Shown in pieces: positions 29,548-39,117 of a stretch of 53,000 nucleotides of DNA; within the stretch, counting starts at the first letter, position 1, and each line of letters begins with the position of its first letter. The position numbers and the translations under genes were made by a program. The DNA lies in the NCBI GenBank assembly GCA_963170055.1, contig CAUJGJ010000279.1, positions 1 through 53,000 on the forward strand, given 5' to 3'. The notes below the pieces were generated by a model. The model saw only the letters and a program-made list of their open reading frames with translations, ran no database searches and was not told the DNA's origin. Source of the stretch: Halisarca cf. caerulea. Taxonomy: Eukaryota > Porifera > Demospongiae > Chondrillida > Halisarcidae.

Positions 29548-30679
29548 GTTTATTATTTAATGCTTTACAGCCACACAGTGGGTGACTGATGGTCTGACAC
29601 CATGGTCTGGTGCAGCCAGAATAAGGAAAAAGAGACATTAAAGGGTGACGGGTGATTGAATTAGGTAGTCATGATGAATGAATTTAAGTGAGTCATGAGG
29701 GACAGTTGGATTTTAAACTGCATGAAATAAACATGTATGTTGCAGGCTCTAATCAAGACGGTAGATATAGACAGTGATAATGGAGAAATAATGACTTAAA
29801 AGGCATGAAATTAAGGTGCATAATTGTGGGCTCATGTAATTACAGAAAAAAAAGATGGGTTAAATGGTCAATAGGGAATCAAGTTTTCTTTAAGTAGAGT
29901 CATTCCTTCTTTGTTCAGATACTCTTTTAGTCAATAGATTACTAGGTAAAACTGACACTGTGCATGGTATACACTTGGAGCGAATTTCCTACATAACAAA
30001 ATACTAAATAATATAGAGAATAATAATTATTATATTTGAGACGGAACCGAATTGTCCGAAAAGCTGCTGAAGATGCTATCTGTCAGGGAAATGGTTTATG
30101 GTTGAAAAACTTGAAGCATCTCCTGATTCAGTTTGGCTGGTCTGACCTTTCAGTACAAGTCATCAAGAAGGTCTCTCTGCCTGAATTGAAAGCAATGCTC
30201 AACAGTATTGCTTGGAGAAGTATTACGGATTCCTGGTCGACAGAGATGGAAAACCGCCCAAAGCTATGGTACAGTTTTGAACACCATTTGCAAGTCCGGA
30301 TGTTGTAACAGATGCTGTGATGTTCCTAACAAGGCTTACAGAACCGAGTACAGAACAGTGCTTATGAAATTGAGAGGGGGAACAGCTCACTTCCACATTG
30401 AAACTGGAAGATGGAGAGGGGTTCCTAGGGAAGAACGTTTTCGTGAGGAATGTCCCTCTGGTGACATTGAAAATGTCGGGCACGAGGGCATTGGTTACTC
30501 CACTGTGATGCATGGTAAGCCAACAGAGTGATCCTTTTTGAAAAGCTGCAAGCTCATCTCAGTCTGCATGATTTTGCATGTCTGGATGATGACCAGAAGA
30601 CTGCAGTGATCTTGGACCTTGCCTGCAAGATCCCATCGATTATGAAGACAATTATGCGTATGTGGACAGACAGATTTTG
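28595..30679. repeat. Left arm of a 2-kb inverted repeat
   Basis: Inverted copy of 35815-37862. The outer half is identical at the protein level over 129 residues. The inner half differs by a few substitutions and two insertions of about 12 bp (CCGAGTACAGAA-type near 30345 and a TCTCCTGATTCA-type block near 30120). The arms end abruptly at AGGTGAAATAATTATT outside and at GACAGATTTTG inside. Confidence 0.92.
28685..29638 (-). pseudogene. Retroelement C-terminal zinc-finger/nuclease-like domain, left copy
   Basis: Two in-phase blocks separated by a single TGA. The first has a zinc motif, HKCNFCSSEVDQLATHGLSC followed by RHSQGRCPHHNAIND. The second reads GKFLVWDATCTDTLCVSNLH, then IPIAVETLGPFGPQAQDFF and FEFLIQRISIAIQRGNA. 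This arrangement is the known C-terminus of a large family of cnidarian and sponge retroelement proteins, related in kind to the fragment at 1-545. The upstream RT is missing; an (AAT)n tract lies near the start of the open part. The in-frame stop is shared with the right copy, so decay preceded duplication. Confidence 0.75.
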
Positions 30680-30680
30680 A
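30036..30680 (+). pseudogene. LINE C-terminal fragment in the left arm
   Basis: Reads RNRIVRKAAEDAICQGNG, then in a second frame KLRGGTAHFHIETGRWRGVP, and finally a third frame with DDDQKTAVILDLACKIPSI, ending WTDRF. It is homologous to 25348-26058 (KLRGGTAHFQVETGRWQG, VILDLPC). The zinc residues are partly lost (FREEC). It is opposite in direction to the nuclease-like domain in the same arm. Confidence 0.75.
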
Positions 30681-30747
30681 GACAGATCTATATGCATTTC
30701 GCTCAGATATAGAGCTCGCACAGCTCTGCTTTCCCATATCTGAGCGA

Positions 30748-30749
<2 letters not shown>

Positions 30750-30814
<65 letters not shown>
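30750..30814. repeat. (TA)n microsatellite
   Basis: About 32 TA units between the left arm and the Ginger exon; it coincides with the point where the transposase gene is truncated. Confidence 0.95.
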
Positions 30815-30818
<4 letters not shown>

Positions 30819-30886
30819 TAATAACTGTATATGACTTTGTGGTATTGATGAATTAAAAAATGCTATGTAACCCTTTAATTGTATAG

Positions 30887-33165
30887 ATCTTCATGGTGTT
30901 TGGCTTACCTAAAGTCATCACCTCTGATCAGGGTAGGGAGTTCCACAACTCCCTCAACGAAGGTCTCATGAAATTAATGGGAATTGACCATCGTTTGGCC
31001 ACTCCATGTCATCCCCAGGTGAGTTGTCAATCTGTAGTAACTGTTGTCACTGTCAGTAGACTAAGTGTAGTGTATACTCCTGGCGTTCAATACAACATCA
31101 TGCAATGATATGCATGCGACCTATATAGTTTAGCCAGTCATTTAGACTTATTGTGATTAGCCATGCATGGTGCCCCTGCATGCATAATGACCAAAAGAAT
31201 GCTACTGCAGCTGTGCATGAATAAGTGCACTACATCCCCCCTGGAAACCTATTTTTTAAAAATAGTCCATTCCTACAATTATTGAACCTAGTTATCACAT
31301 TATTTGTTAATAGTACTACCAATCGTGACCCATTTTTCACCCTAAACGTGTCTATTGTGGGTTTCACATTGAACACATTGACAAGCTTAAGAACTGGAAG
31401 TGGAAATTTCCACCTCGTTCTAACAACAGCAAGCATAGGTCATGCGAGCGAACCACATGTAATTTACAAGAATATTGTTATTTGCTCTTCTATCTCAGTG
31501 GAACAAGCACACAATTTGTAGAAAGTTTTGTAATTTTTAATGATACAAATTATAAATCGCATCGAATATAGCATGTGAGCATGCAATTCCAACCTAGTTG
31601 CCTGCTGGGGAACCATGCCATATATGCAATCATTTGCAGCCATGACTTATTAATCCTTATACATTTAAAGAATGTATGATAAATTTGATCGCTTAAAACA
31701 ACGTTTCAGACCTTCTTCGAAGTCCCAGCAATCTCTTTCGAACCAATGACCATTTCCTGGCTTGCGCACACATAAACGTACACACGCTGACAAAAAACCC
31801 AAGCTGTAAAAGATAAACAAACACAGTACCAAAAATTTTGGGCAACCAAATATTTACGTTTATAGTTGCCCTGTGGGCAACCAACCATAAAAAAATCCTT
31901 AAATTTGAGGCCTGGGTAGTTATTTCTTAATCATGCCAAATTGGTTTTTACAAGGGTCAAGTATTTTGTTAATTCCCTGAATACCTAGTATATTATTTAA
32001 AAAAACCTCAGATTCTCTGTATCATCAGAATTTTCCTCCTACTATTATGATGATTCAGCTTGTGTGCAGGGGCAAGCTGCCCCCACATGCAGTTCCTGTG
32101 TATATCATGCATTATTGCTATTAATATAATATAATATTTTGCATTTGCAATGTTAATATAATGTTTGCTATCATTTAAGTTGCTAGATAGCTGCTAGAAA
32201 ACAGTAACATTAGCATGATACACTAGAAATTTGAGTAAATAACAATTGACAGTATTATTTTGTCATGTATTACTATGTATATCATGCATAATCTGTTTTT
32301 TTTTTATCAATAATAACCATTTATTTTTCCTTGTGTGTAGGCTAATGGATTGGATGAGCGCTTTAATCAAACCATTCAGAACATGCTTGTCAAGTTCATT
32401 GATGGAAAGAAAGAGCAATGGCAGGACTACCTAGACACCTGTGTATATGTATACAATACTTCAAAACATGAATCAATGAAGATGAGTCCTTTTGAGGTTA
32501 TGTTTGGCAGGTTGGGTGTTCTACCAGTTGATTTAGCACATGGTAGTAACTGTGAGGAGGAACTACTAGTGAAGAAGGAATATAACCGTGACCAAGTTTT
32601 GGAAGAGCTGGAAGAGGAATGCACGTCAAGACTAGAGACTGTCAAGAAAAACATTGTCCTGGCTCAGAAAGCACAAAAAGAACAGTATGACCGTAAGCAT
32701 ATCACTGCGGAGTGTTTTCAATTGGGGTCATTAGTACTGAAGACGGATTTTTCACGAAAGAAGCGTTCAGGTGGAAAGCTTGATCCCAAGTGGGTTGGTC
32801 CATATCGTATCACACTCAGCCTTGGCAAAGGTCTTTTTAGGCTTCAGGATGTGGCCAATCCTTCAACTGTAGTTAGCAGGGTTAATGGTGTTCACCTTAA
32901 GCCCTACCATCCACCATCAAGTTCCATTAACAGTAGGACCAAACAGGATTCATTTGGTACTGGATCCAACTGCAACAGTCTCCTGGATCCTGGCTCCTGG
33001 ATCCAACTGCAACAGTCCAGATACAAGATGCACATCGATAGTCTCAGAAGCAAGCACACCGTCAGCGTTATCTACAATCTCACCGTCATGTACTCCACAG
33101 ACACCCACTTCCACCATTCCAGTAAACTCAGAAGCATCTACCCCGACCAGTGCTATCATCCCTGA
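30887..33165 (+). pseudogene. Ginger1 integrase-like transposase core (two exons)
   Basis: Exon 30887-31018, after a GTATAG acceptor, encodes VFGLPKVITSDQGREFHNSL with the second catalytic Asp, and ends ATPCHPQ. A GTGAGT donor at 31019 and GTGTAG acceptor at 32338-32340 remove 1322 bp. The frame then resumes exactly in phase as ANGLDERFNQTIQNML with the catalytic Glu, so the intron is well supported. The second exon continues to MSPFEVMFGR and the GPY/F motif in KWVGPYRITLS (32785-32815), ending near HLKPYHP. After about 32935 the frame runs into low-complexity DNA with a duplicated GGATCCAACTGCAACAGTC (32962 and 33000), and the sense frame shifts by one. Confidence 0.85.
31019..32340 (+). 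other. Intron of the Ginger1 gene
   Basis: Canonical GTGAGT...TGTGTAG, 1322 bp, phase 0. No coding content was recognised in it; AT-rich. Confidence 0.8.
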
Positions 33166-34018
33166 TCAAACGCAGACTGCCTCCACCAATTTTTCTCCAT
33201 CCAGCTCTACCATCCCTGCACAAACGAATATTGTCACCACCGAAGTTACTCCATCCACCGTTATCATCGCTATACGGAAGCAAAGCTCTAAGACTCTAGT
33301 CCCTGTGCGGACGCAGTCTGTCTCCACCAATGTACAACAACCATCTGTCATCACTTGCAAGTGTATGCAGCGTTGTGGCTCAAAAAAGTGTCCTTGCAAG
33401 AAAGCAGGAATAGCTTGCAAATTGAGGTGCCATCCTGAAAGGACGTGCTGCAATACTACTGACCAGAACAAGCAACATGGCACGACCATTGATTTGACCA
33501 ACCATGATGACTCAACAACAGAGACAGATAATTTCTGGCTGGAAATTGGTGGTACTCGTCTATCCGAGCAAGACAAAGCTGACCTCAATCCCAGGTCACA
33601 TGCCTGGCTAAATGACCGTCACATGACAGCTAGCCGCGCAGTTCTTACTGAAAGAACAACATCCACACATTTCGGGGTTGCAGTCACCTATCTTTCAGTG
33701 CACCCAAACATTTAAAATACACAGGAATAAGGAATTTGTGCAAGTCTTGTGTATTTCAGCAAGCCACTGGGTGATGGTATCGAATTTAGCCAGTCCCCCA
33801 GGAGTAATTAAAGTGTATGACACTTTGCACGTACATTTGCCTAATGTAATACAGCAGGTGATTGCTGATATGTTGCTTTTTGAAGGCAAGTGCATTGTTT
33901 TTGAACATGTGCACATTCAACAGCAAGTTGGAATCAATGATTGCGGGTTATTTGCACTTGCAAAAGCTACAGCATTATGTAAATTACATGAAGGGATCCT
34001 GGATTCAAACCATTACTA
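33166..34018 (+). pseudogene. Ginger1 C-terminal region: CXC cysteine motif and Ulp1-like protease
   Basis: A Ser/Thr/Pro-rich linker leads to a tesmin/TSO1-like cysteine cluster, CKCMQRCGSKKCPCKKAGIA with C-x3-CH and a closing CCN (33355-33455). The Ulp1-like part begins with LSEQDKADL and AWLNDRHM. An apparent extra G in the GGGG run at 33674-33677 shifts the frame; the next frame carries ISASHWVMVSNL (His codon 33764), VYDTLHV (Asp codon 33819) and GINDCGLFALAKA (Cys codon 33942), the His-Asp-Cys triad of C48 proteases. Such proteases cleave SUMO-like or polyprotein targets; the role in Ginger elements is not known. The frame ends at a 26-bp palindrome. Confidence 0.75.
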
Positions 34019-34043
34019 ATGGTTTGAATCCAGGATCCCTTCA
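33989..34043. repeat. Perfect 26-bp palindrome with 3-bp loop inside the protease gene
   Basis: TGAAGGGATCCTGGATTCAA-ACCATT at 33989-34014 is exactly inverted at 34018-34043 around ACT. It interrupts the reading frame, which resumes in another frame beyond it. Confidence 0.95.
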
Positions 34044-34317
34044 TTTTACACAGAAAAACATGAGACAGCATTTGAAAAACTGCTTGGAATCGAAACACCT
34101 TCTTCTCTTTCTTGGAAAGACTATTTCAGATAGATTTCCAAGCATAGTTTCTCAAAAGAGATTGCGCGTCTACTGCCTTTGTAGACAGCCATCAAACGGT
34201 CGAGATATGGTGATGTGTTCCTCCTGCAAGGAGTGGTTTCACTTAGATTGTGTGGAGGTATCACAAGAAGCCTGTGCCAACAATGATGTACCTTGGTACT
34301 GTAAATCGTGCAAGTAG
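34044..34317 (+). pseudogene. Ginger1 protease tail and PHD finger
   Basis: FTQKNMRQHLKNCLES is the usual final helix of the Ulp1 domain in these transposases. After a short linker, RVYCLCRQPSNGRDMVMCSS, CKEWFHLDCV and WYCKSCK supply the eight ligands of a C4HC3 PHD finger, ending at the stop 34315-34317. PHD fingers read histone H3 tails and could direct integration to chromatin. All zinc ligands are present, so this part may be the best preserved. Confidence 0.8.
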
Positions 34318-34442
34318 GCAGTCTGTCGATTAACATACATGGGACCAAACAATTTAGCAACTATTTTAGCAATTATTGTTATGTTACTGGAATGATTACT
34401 ATTAATTTTGTACTTATTGCAATAGCGCATTTAGTTAGAGCT

Positions 34443-35530
34443 AAGGACCATCTGTGGCCAATGCCATATATTGATGGTAGTGCACGTGGGGAGTAGAGGG
34501 GGACCATCTGTATGTGGCCGCTGTCATATGGATGCTAGCGCAGGTGGGGAGTGGGTGAGTCGAGGGGGACCATCAGTGGCCACTGTCATATTGATGGTAG
34601 TGCACGTGGGGAGTGGGGGGTATATATATAGAGGGGGACCATCTGTGGCCACTGTCATATGGATGGTATAGTGCAGGTGGGGAGTGGGGGAGTCAAGGGG
34701 GACCGTCTGTTGTCATATTGATGGTAGTGGATGTGGGGAGTGGGGGAGTCGAGTGGGACCATCTGTGGCCACTGTCATGTGGATGGTAGTTCAGGTGGGG
34801 AGTGGGTGAGTAGAGGGGGACCATCTGTGGCCACTGTCATATGGATGGTAGTGCAGTTGGGGAATGGGGGAGTCAAGGGGGACCATCTGTTGTCGTATTG
34901 ATGGTAGTGGATGTGGGGAGTGGGGGAGTCAAGGGGGACCATCTGTGGCCACTGTCATGTGGATGGTAGTGCAGTTGGGGAGTAAGGGAGTCAAGGGGGA
35001 CCATCTGTTGTCATATTGATGGTAGTGGATGTGGGGAGTGGGGGAGTCAAGGGGGACCATTTGTGGCCACTGTCATGTGGATGGTAGTGCAGGTGGTGAG
35101 TGGGTGAGTAGAGGGGGACCATCTGTGGCACTGTCATATGGATGGTAGTGCAGGTGGGGAGTGGGGGAGTCAAGGGGGACCATCTGTGGCCACTGTCATG
35201 TGGATGGTAGTTCAGGTGGGGAGTGGGTGAGTAGAGGGGGACCATCTGTGGCCACTGTCTGGTAGTGCAGGTGGGGAGTGGGGGAGTCAAGGGGGACCAT
35301 CTATTATGTTATATTCATGGTAGTGCATGTGGGGAGTGGGGGAGTGGAGGGGACCATCTGTTGTGATATATTGATGGTAGTGCATGTGGGGAGTGGGGGA
35401 GTGGAGGGGGACCATCTGTTATGTCATATGGATGGTAGTGCATGTGGGGAGTGGGGGAGTATAGAGGCGGACCATCTGTTGTGTCATATTGATGGTAATG
35501 CATGTGGGGAGTGGGTGAGTAGAGGGGGAC
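34443..35530. repeat. G-rich minisatellite, unit about 56-62 bp, some 18 copies
   Basis: Unit of the type GTGGGGAGTGGGGGAGTC, GGGGGACCATCTGTGGCC, ACTGTCATATGGATGGTAGT. Shorter units lack the GGCCAC piece. The long open frames across it on both strands are a by-product of the repeat. Confidence 0.95.
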
Positions 35531-35770
35531 CATCTGTGATACCATATTGTGGGAATTGGAAGCTCCTGGGGAGACCATTTATGCTGCCATGGATGGTCCA
35601 GGGGGACCATACACAGTGCCATGCATAGTCCTACAAGGGGACCATCAATGGCAAGAGGGGACCACATATTGCACTGTAGATGGTCCTGGGGGGACCATTT
35701 ATACTGCCATAGATGGTCCGAGGGATCATCTGTTGTGCCACGGATGGTCCTGGGGGACACATTTTAGGGG
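35531..35770. repeat. Degenerate GATGGTCC/GGGGACCAT repeats
   Basis: Irregular units of about 40-45 bp such as GATGGTCCTGGGGGGACCAT, related to the minisatellite and able to form short hairpins. Confidence 0.8.
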
Positions 35771-35813
35771 GGGACCAATTATGGCGTGACAGTCCAATGA
35801 AGCACTACTAAAC

Positions 35814-36427
35814 ACAAAATCTGTCTGTCCACATACGCATAATTGCCTTCATAATCGATGGGATCTTGCAGGCAAGGTCCAAGATCACTGCAGTCTTCTG
35901 GTCATCATCCAGACATGCAAAATCATGCAGACTGAGATGAGCTTGCAGCTTTTCAAAAAGGATCACTCTGTTGGCTTGCCCATGCATCACAGTGGAGTAA
36001 CCAATGCCCGACATCTTCAATGTCACCAGAGGGACATTCCTCACGAAAACGTTCTTCCCTAGGAACCCCTCTCCATCTTCCAGTTTCAATGTGGAAGTGA
36101 GCTGTTCCCCCTCTCAATTTCATAAGCACTGTTCTGTAAGCCTTGTTAGGAACATCACAGCATCTGTTACAACATCCGGACTTGCAAATGGTGTTCAAAA
36201 CTGTACCATAGCTTTGGGCGGTTTTCCATCTCTGTCGACCAGGAATCCGTAATACTTCTCCAAGCAATACTGTTGAGCATTGCTTTCAATTCAGACAGAG
36301 AGACCTTCTTGATGACTTGTCCTGAAAGGTCAGACCAGCCAAACTGCTTCAAGTCTTTCAACCATAAACCATTTCCCTGACAGATAACATCTTCAGCAGC
36401 TTTTCGGACAATTCGGTTCCGTCTCAA
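35814..36427 (-). pseudogene. LINE C-terminal fragment in the right arm
   Basis: Minus-strand equivalent of 30036-30680 with the same three frames. It has KDLKQFGWSDL where the left copy has a 12-bp insertion, and lacks the left copy's other small duplication. GDIEDVGHWLLHC is intact here and disrupted in the left copy, so the right copy is closer to the parent. Confidence 0.75.
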
Positions 36428-37862
36428 ATATTATTATTCTCTATATTATTTAGTATTTTGTTATGTAGGAAATTCGCTCCAAGTGTATACTATGCACAGT
36501 GTCCGTTTTACCTAGTAATCTATTGACTAAAAGAGTATCTGAACAAAGAAGGAATGACTCTATACTTAAAGAAAACTTGATTCCCTATTGACCATTTAAC
36601 CCATCTTTTTTTTCTGTAATTACATGAGCCCACAATTATGCACCTTAATTTCATGCCTTTTAAGTCATTATTTCTCCATTATCACTGTCTATATCTACCG
36701 TCTTGATTAGAGCCTGCAACATACATGTTTATTTCATGCAGTTTAAAATCCAACTGTCCCTCATGACTCACTTAAATTCATTCATCATGACTACCTAATT
36801 CAATCACCCGTCACCCTTTAATGTCTCTTTTTCCTTATTCTGGCTGCACCAGACCATGGTGTCAGACCATCAGTCACCCACTGTGTGGCTGTAAAGCATT
36901 AAATAATAAACATAATAATAATAATAATAATAATAATAAAGACATGGGAATTTCCCATGTTCAGAAGTCATGGGACCAGCCAAGAGTTCAGTTCCAGCAG
37001 GAATTCCTACTCTCCAACTGCAATGTTCCTCAATCCAGGGCACGGCTTTTGGCTGCAAGTTTAAAAGAATCCGGAGCTTGGCTTAATGCCATGCCTGTGT
37101 CATCACTAGGGCTTCGCTTGTCTAATGATGAACTACACATTGCTGTAGGTCTTAGACTTGGTGCCCCACTTTGTCAACCCCACAAATGCAACTTCTGTAG
37201 CAGTGAGGTTGATCAACTTGCCACCCATGGCTTGAGTTGCCGACACAGTCAAGGCAGATGCCCACACCATAATGCCATCAATGACATCATTCTCCGCTCC
37301 TTAGCCGCTTCAAACATCCCTTCTCATTTGGAGCCCTCATGATCAGGACTGCACAGATCCGATGGTAAACAACCAGATGGCATGTCTATGGTCCCCTGGT
37401 CACAAGGAAAGTTCCTTGTGTGGGATGCTACTTGCACTGACACCCTCTGTGTTTCCAACCTGCATCGATCTATCTCAGAACCTGGCAATGCAGCAGCTCA
37501 TGCAGAAGCACTGAAGACGAGCAAGTATGCCCAGCTGGGCTCATCCTATCAGTTCATCCCAATCGCGGTTGAGACGCTTGGCCCTTTTGGTCCACAGGCC
37601 CAAGATTTCTTCAGAAACCTTGGCCAAAGGCTGAAGGCAGCTACTGGTGACCACAGATCTTTTGAGTTCCTCATCCAAAGGATCTCTATCGCCATCCAAA
37701 GGGGTAATGCTCTCTGTGCTGGGCTCTCTCATTCCATCATGGAAACCAGACGAGGCTCACTGCTTCTTTGAGCAGTAGAGAGGCGGGCAATTTTCGCATG
37801 TCATTGTGTGTTTGTTGCTTACATTAGAATTATATTCATTGCATGAATAATTATTTCACCTT
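35815..37862. repeat. Right arm of the 2-kb inverted repeat
   Basis: Inverted partner of 28595-30679. It is 37 bp shorter because of small indels and a shorter (AAT)n tract. Confidence 0.92.
36821..37771 (+). pseudogene. Retroelement C-terminal zinc-finger/nuclease-like domain, right copy
   Basis: Same as 28685-29638 on the opposite strand, with one fewer Asn codon in the (AAT)n tract and the identical TGA at 37340-37342. The two blocks (36821-37342 and from 37343 on) are in the same phase, so one stop is the only lesion in the readable part. Confidence 0.75.
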
Positions 37863-38451
37863 AGCATGTGTGTGTGTCCGTACTTTGTGTTTAAGTGTGT
37901 GTATGTACAATTAATGCTTTATTTGTTACTATATATGATTATTACTGTATCATGTCATTCTGGTATTATGTTCATCAACCATTATCTTGTTTTCTATAAT
38001 AATAATAACAATAATAAAAATAATAATGGTTTAAGCCAAAATTTAAGGAGAGTGGCCCACCCTAGCTTCTTAAAAGGGCTGGTTAGAGCACTGTACAATA
38101 ACATATACAATAACATTGTTTACAATAACATTCTAACATTGTTTACTAATTTGCGCTCTGACACGTGTTACCACATGCAGTATTTGTGAGGGAACACTCG
38201 TCAAACTGGCTTGTGATTGGATCAGAAAGGCTACAGGTATGCTTGTCACTTATGTTTAGTTGTCATCGTTTACTTATTTGCGTTCTGAAACATTGTTGTT
38301 GCCTATAGTTATTTTTTCTTGTTTAAACGTCAATGCGTCTATAGTTTAGGCATGCATGTTTAATCTCATCAGTGACTTATATTAGACTTTCTACTTACTT
38401 GAGCACGGTCGAATCTTGGATGGGTACGAAATGGCTAAATTTGGGGGGTAA
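37863..38451. other. Non-coding, nothing recognised
   Basis: AT-rich with (AAT)n and repeated ACAATAACAT motifs near 38090-38130. Confidence 0.4.
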
Positions 38452-38754
38452 ATGCAAATAGACGGAACCAGCAATTCGTTAAAGCATATATTATCTATGG
38501 TTAAAGTGGGGGGAATGCAAATAGACGGGACCAGCAATTTGTTAAAGTTATCTTTGCAAAGAACCCCTCTCGCAATTCGCGAACTTTGTGGGGTTAGCTG
38601 GCAGAACTTCTTTCTCCCAGCCCTGCCAGAGCCCAATAGAATAGCTGCAGCGTTTGTTTCACCCACAGCCTGCAGCATCTATTCCATCGGGAACTCTGTG
38701 TCCTGGGCATTTGAACCCCACATCAGACTTCCCAAATTATTGCCGCATGCATGA
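38452..38754 (+). other. Unrecognised open segment with a 62-bp tandem repeat at its start
   Basis: ATGCAAATAGACGG(A/G)ACCAGC occurs at about 38453 and 38515, giving the repeated peptide MQIDGTSN. The rest has no family match on either strand. A GTTAAAGTTATCTTTG motif here (38540) recurs at about 38930 at the degenerate edge of the satellite, hinting that the array grew from neighbouring sequence. Confidence 0.25.
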
Positions 38755-38883
38755 TTTTACTTTGATTTATTGTAACTTTTGGCAATAATAGTGGTGTCAC
38801 TCTGAATTCTTTGTAAGATTTAAAACTTAACTTTTATAGAATTAAAAATTACTATCTTCGTTTTCAAAGTTTGCATGAACTTT

Positions 38884-39117
38884 GCCAATTTTGTGCTGTT
38901 TCTAAATTTAAAGTAATCCTGTTAAAGTTATCTTTGAAAAAAGAATTGTAAACATACTTTGTAACATTCCGAACTTAGATTTTATAGGAAATAGAATTGT
39001 TCATTTCATTTGGAAGGATACTGTGAACTTTGCCAATTTTGTACTATTCCAACTTTTAAATTTATGTTTCTAACGTTCTCTTTGCAATACAAATTATGAA
39101 AACTTTGTAACATTTTA
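38884..39117. repeat. Degenerate edge of the satellite array
   Basis: Two diverged units with recognisable AACTTTGCCAATTTTGT and ACTTTGTAACATT blocks but many substitutions and indels, as expected at the border of a homogenised array. Confidence 0.85.

Larger units (their letters stand above)
30887..34317 (+). mobile_element. Ginger1 DNA transposon remnant, 5' end missing
   Basis: A Gypsy-integrase-like DDE domain, GPY/F motif, Ulp1-type protease and PHD finger follow one another on one strand, with no gag, protease or RT. This is the published architecture of Ginger1 elements (integrase plus OTU or Ulp1 protease). The N-terminal exons with the zinc finger and first catalytic Asp are missing, replaced by the (TA)n tract and the inverted arm. 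No terminal repeats were located. Confidence 0.8.

Noticed and set aside
30720..34320. Reading the integrase region as a Gypsy LTR retrotransposon
   Set aside because: No gag, protease or RT is adjacent, while an Ulp1 protease and PHD finger follow the GPY/F motif; Ginger1 fits better.
34443..35790. Several overlapping open frames of 66-116 codons on both strands
   Set aside because: They are repetitive peptides produced by the minisatellite (for example VVHVGSGG or HYHPHD repeats).
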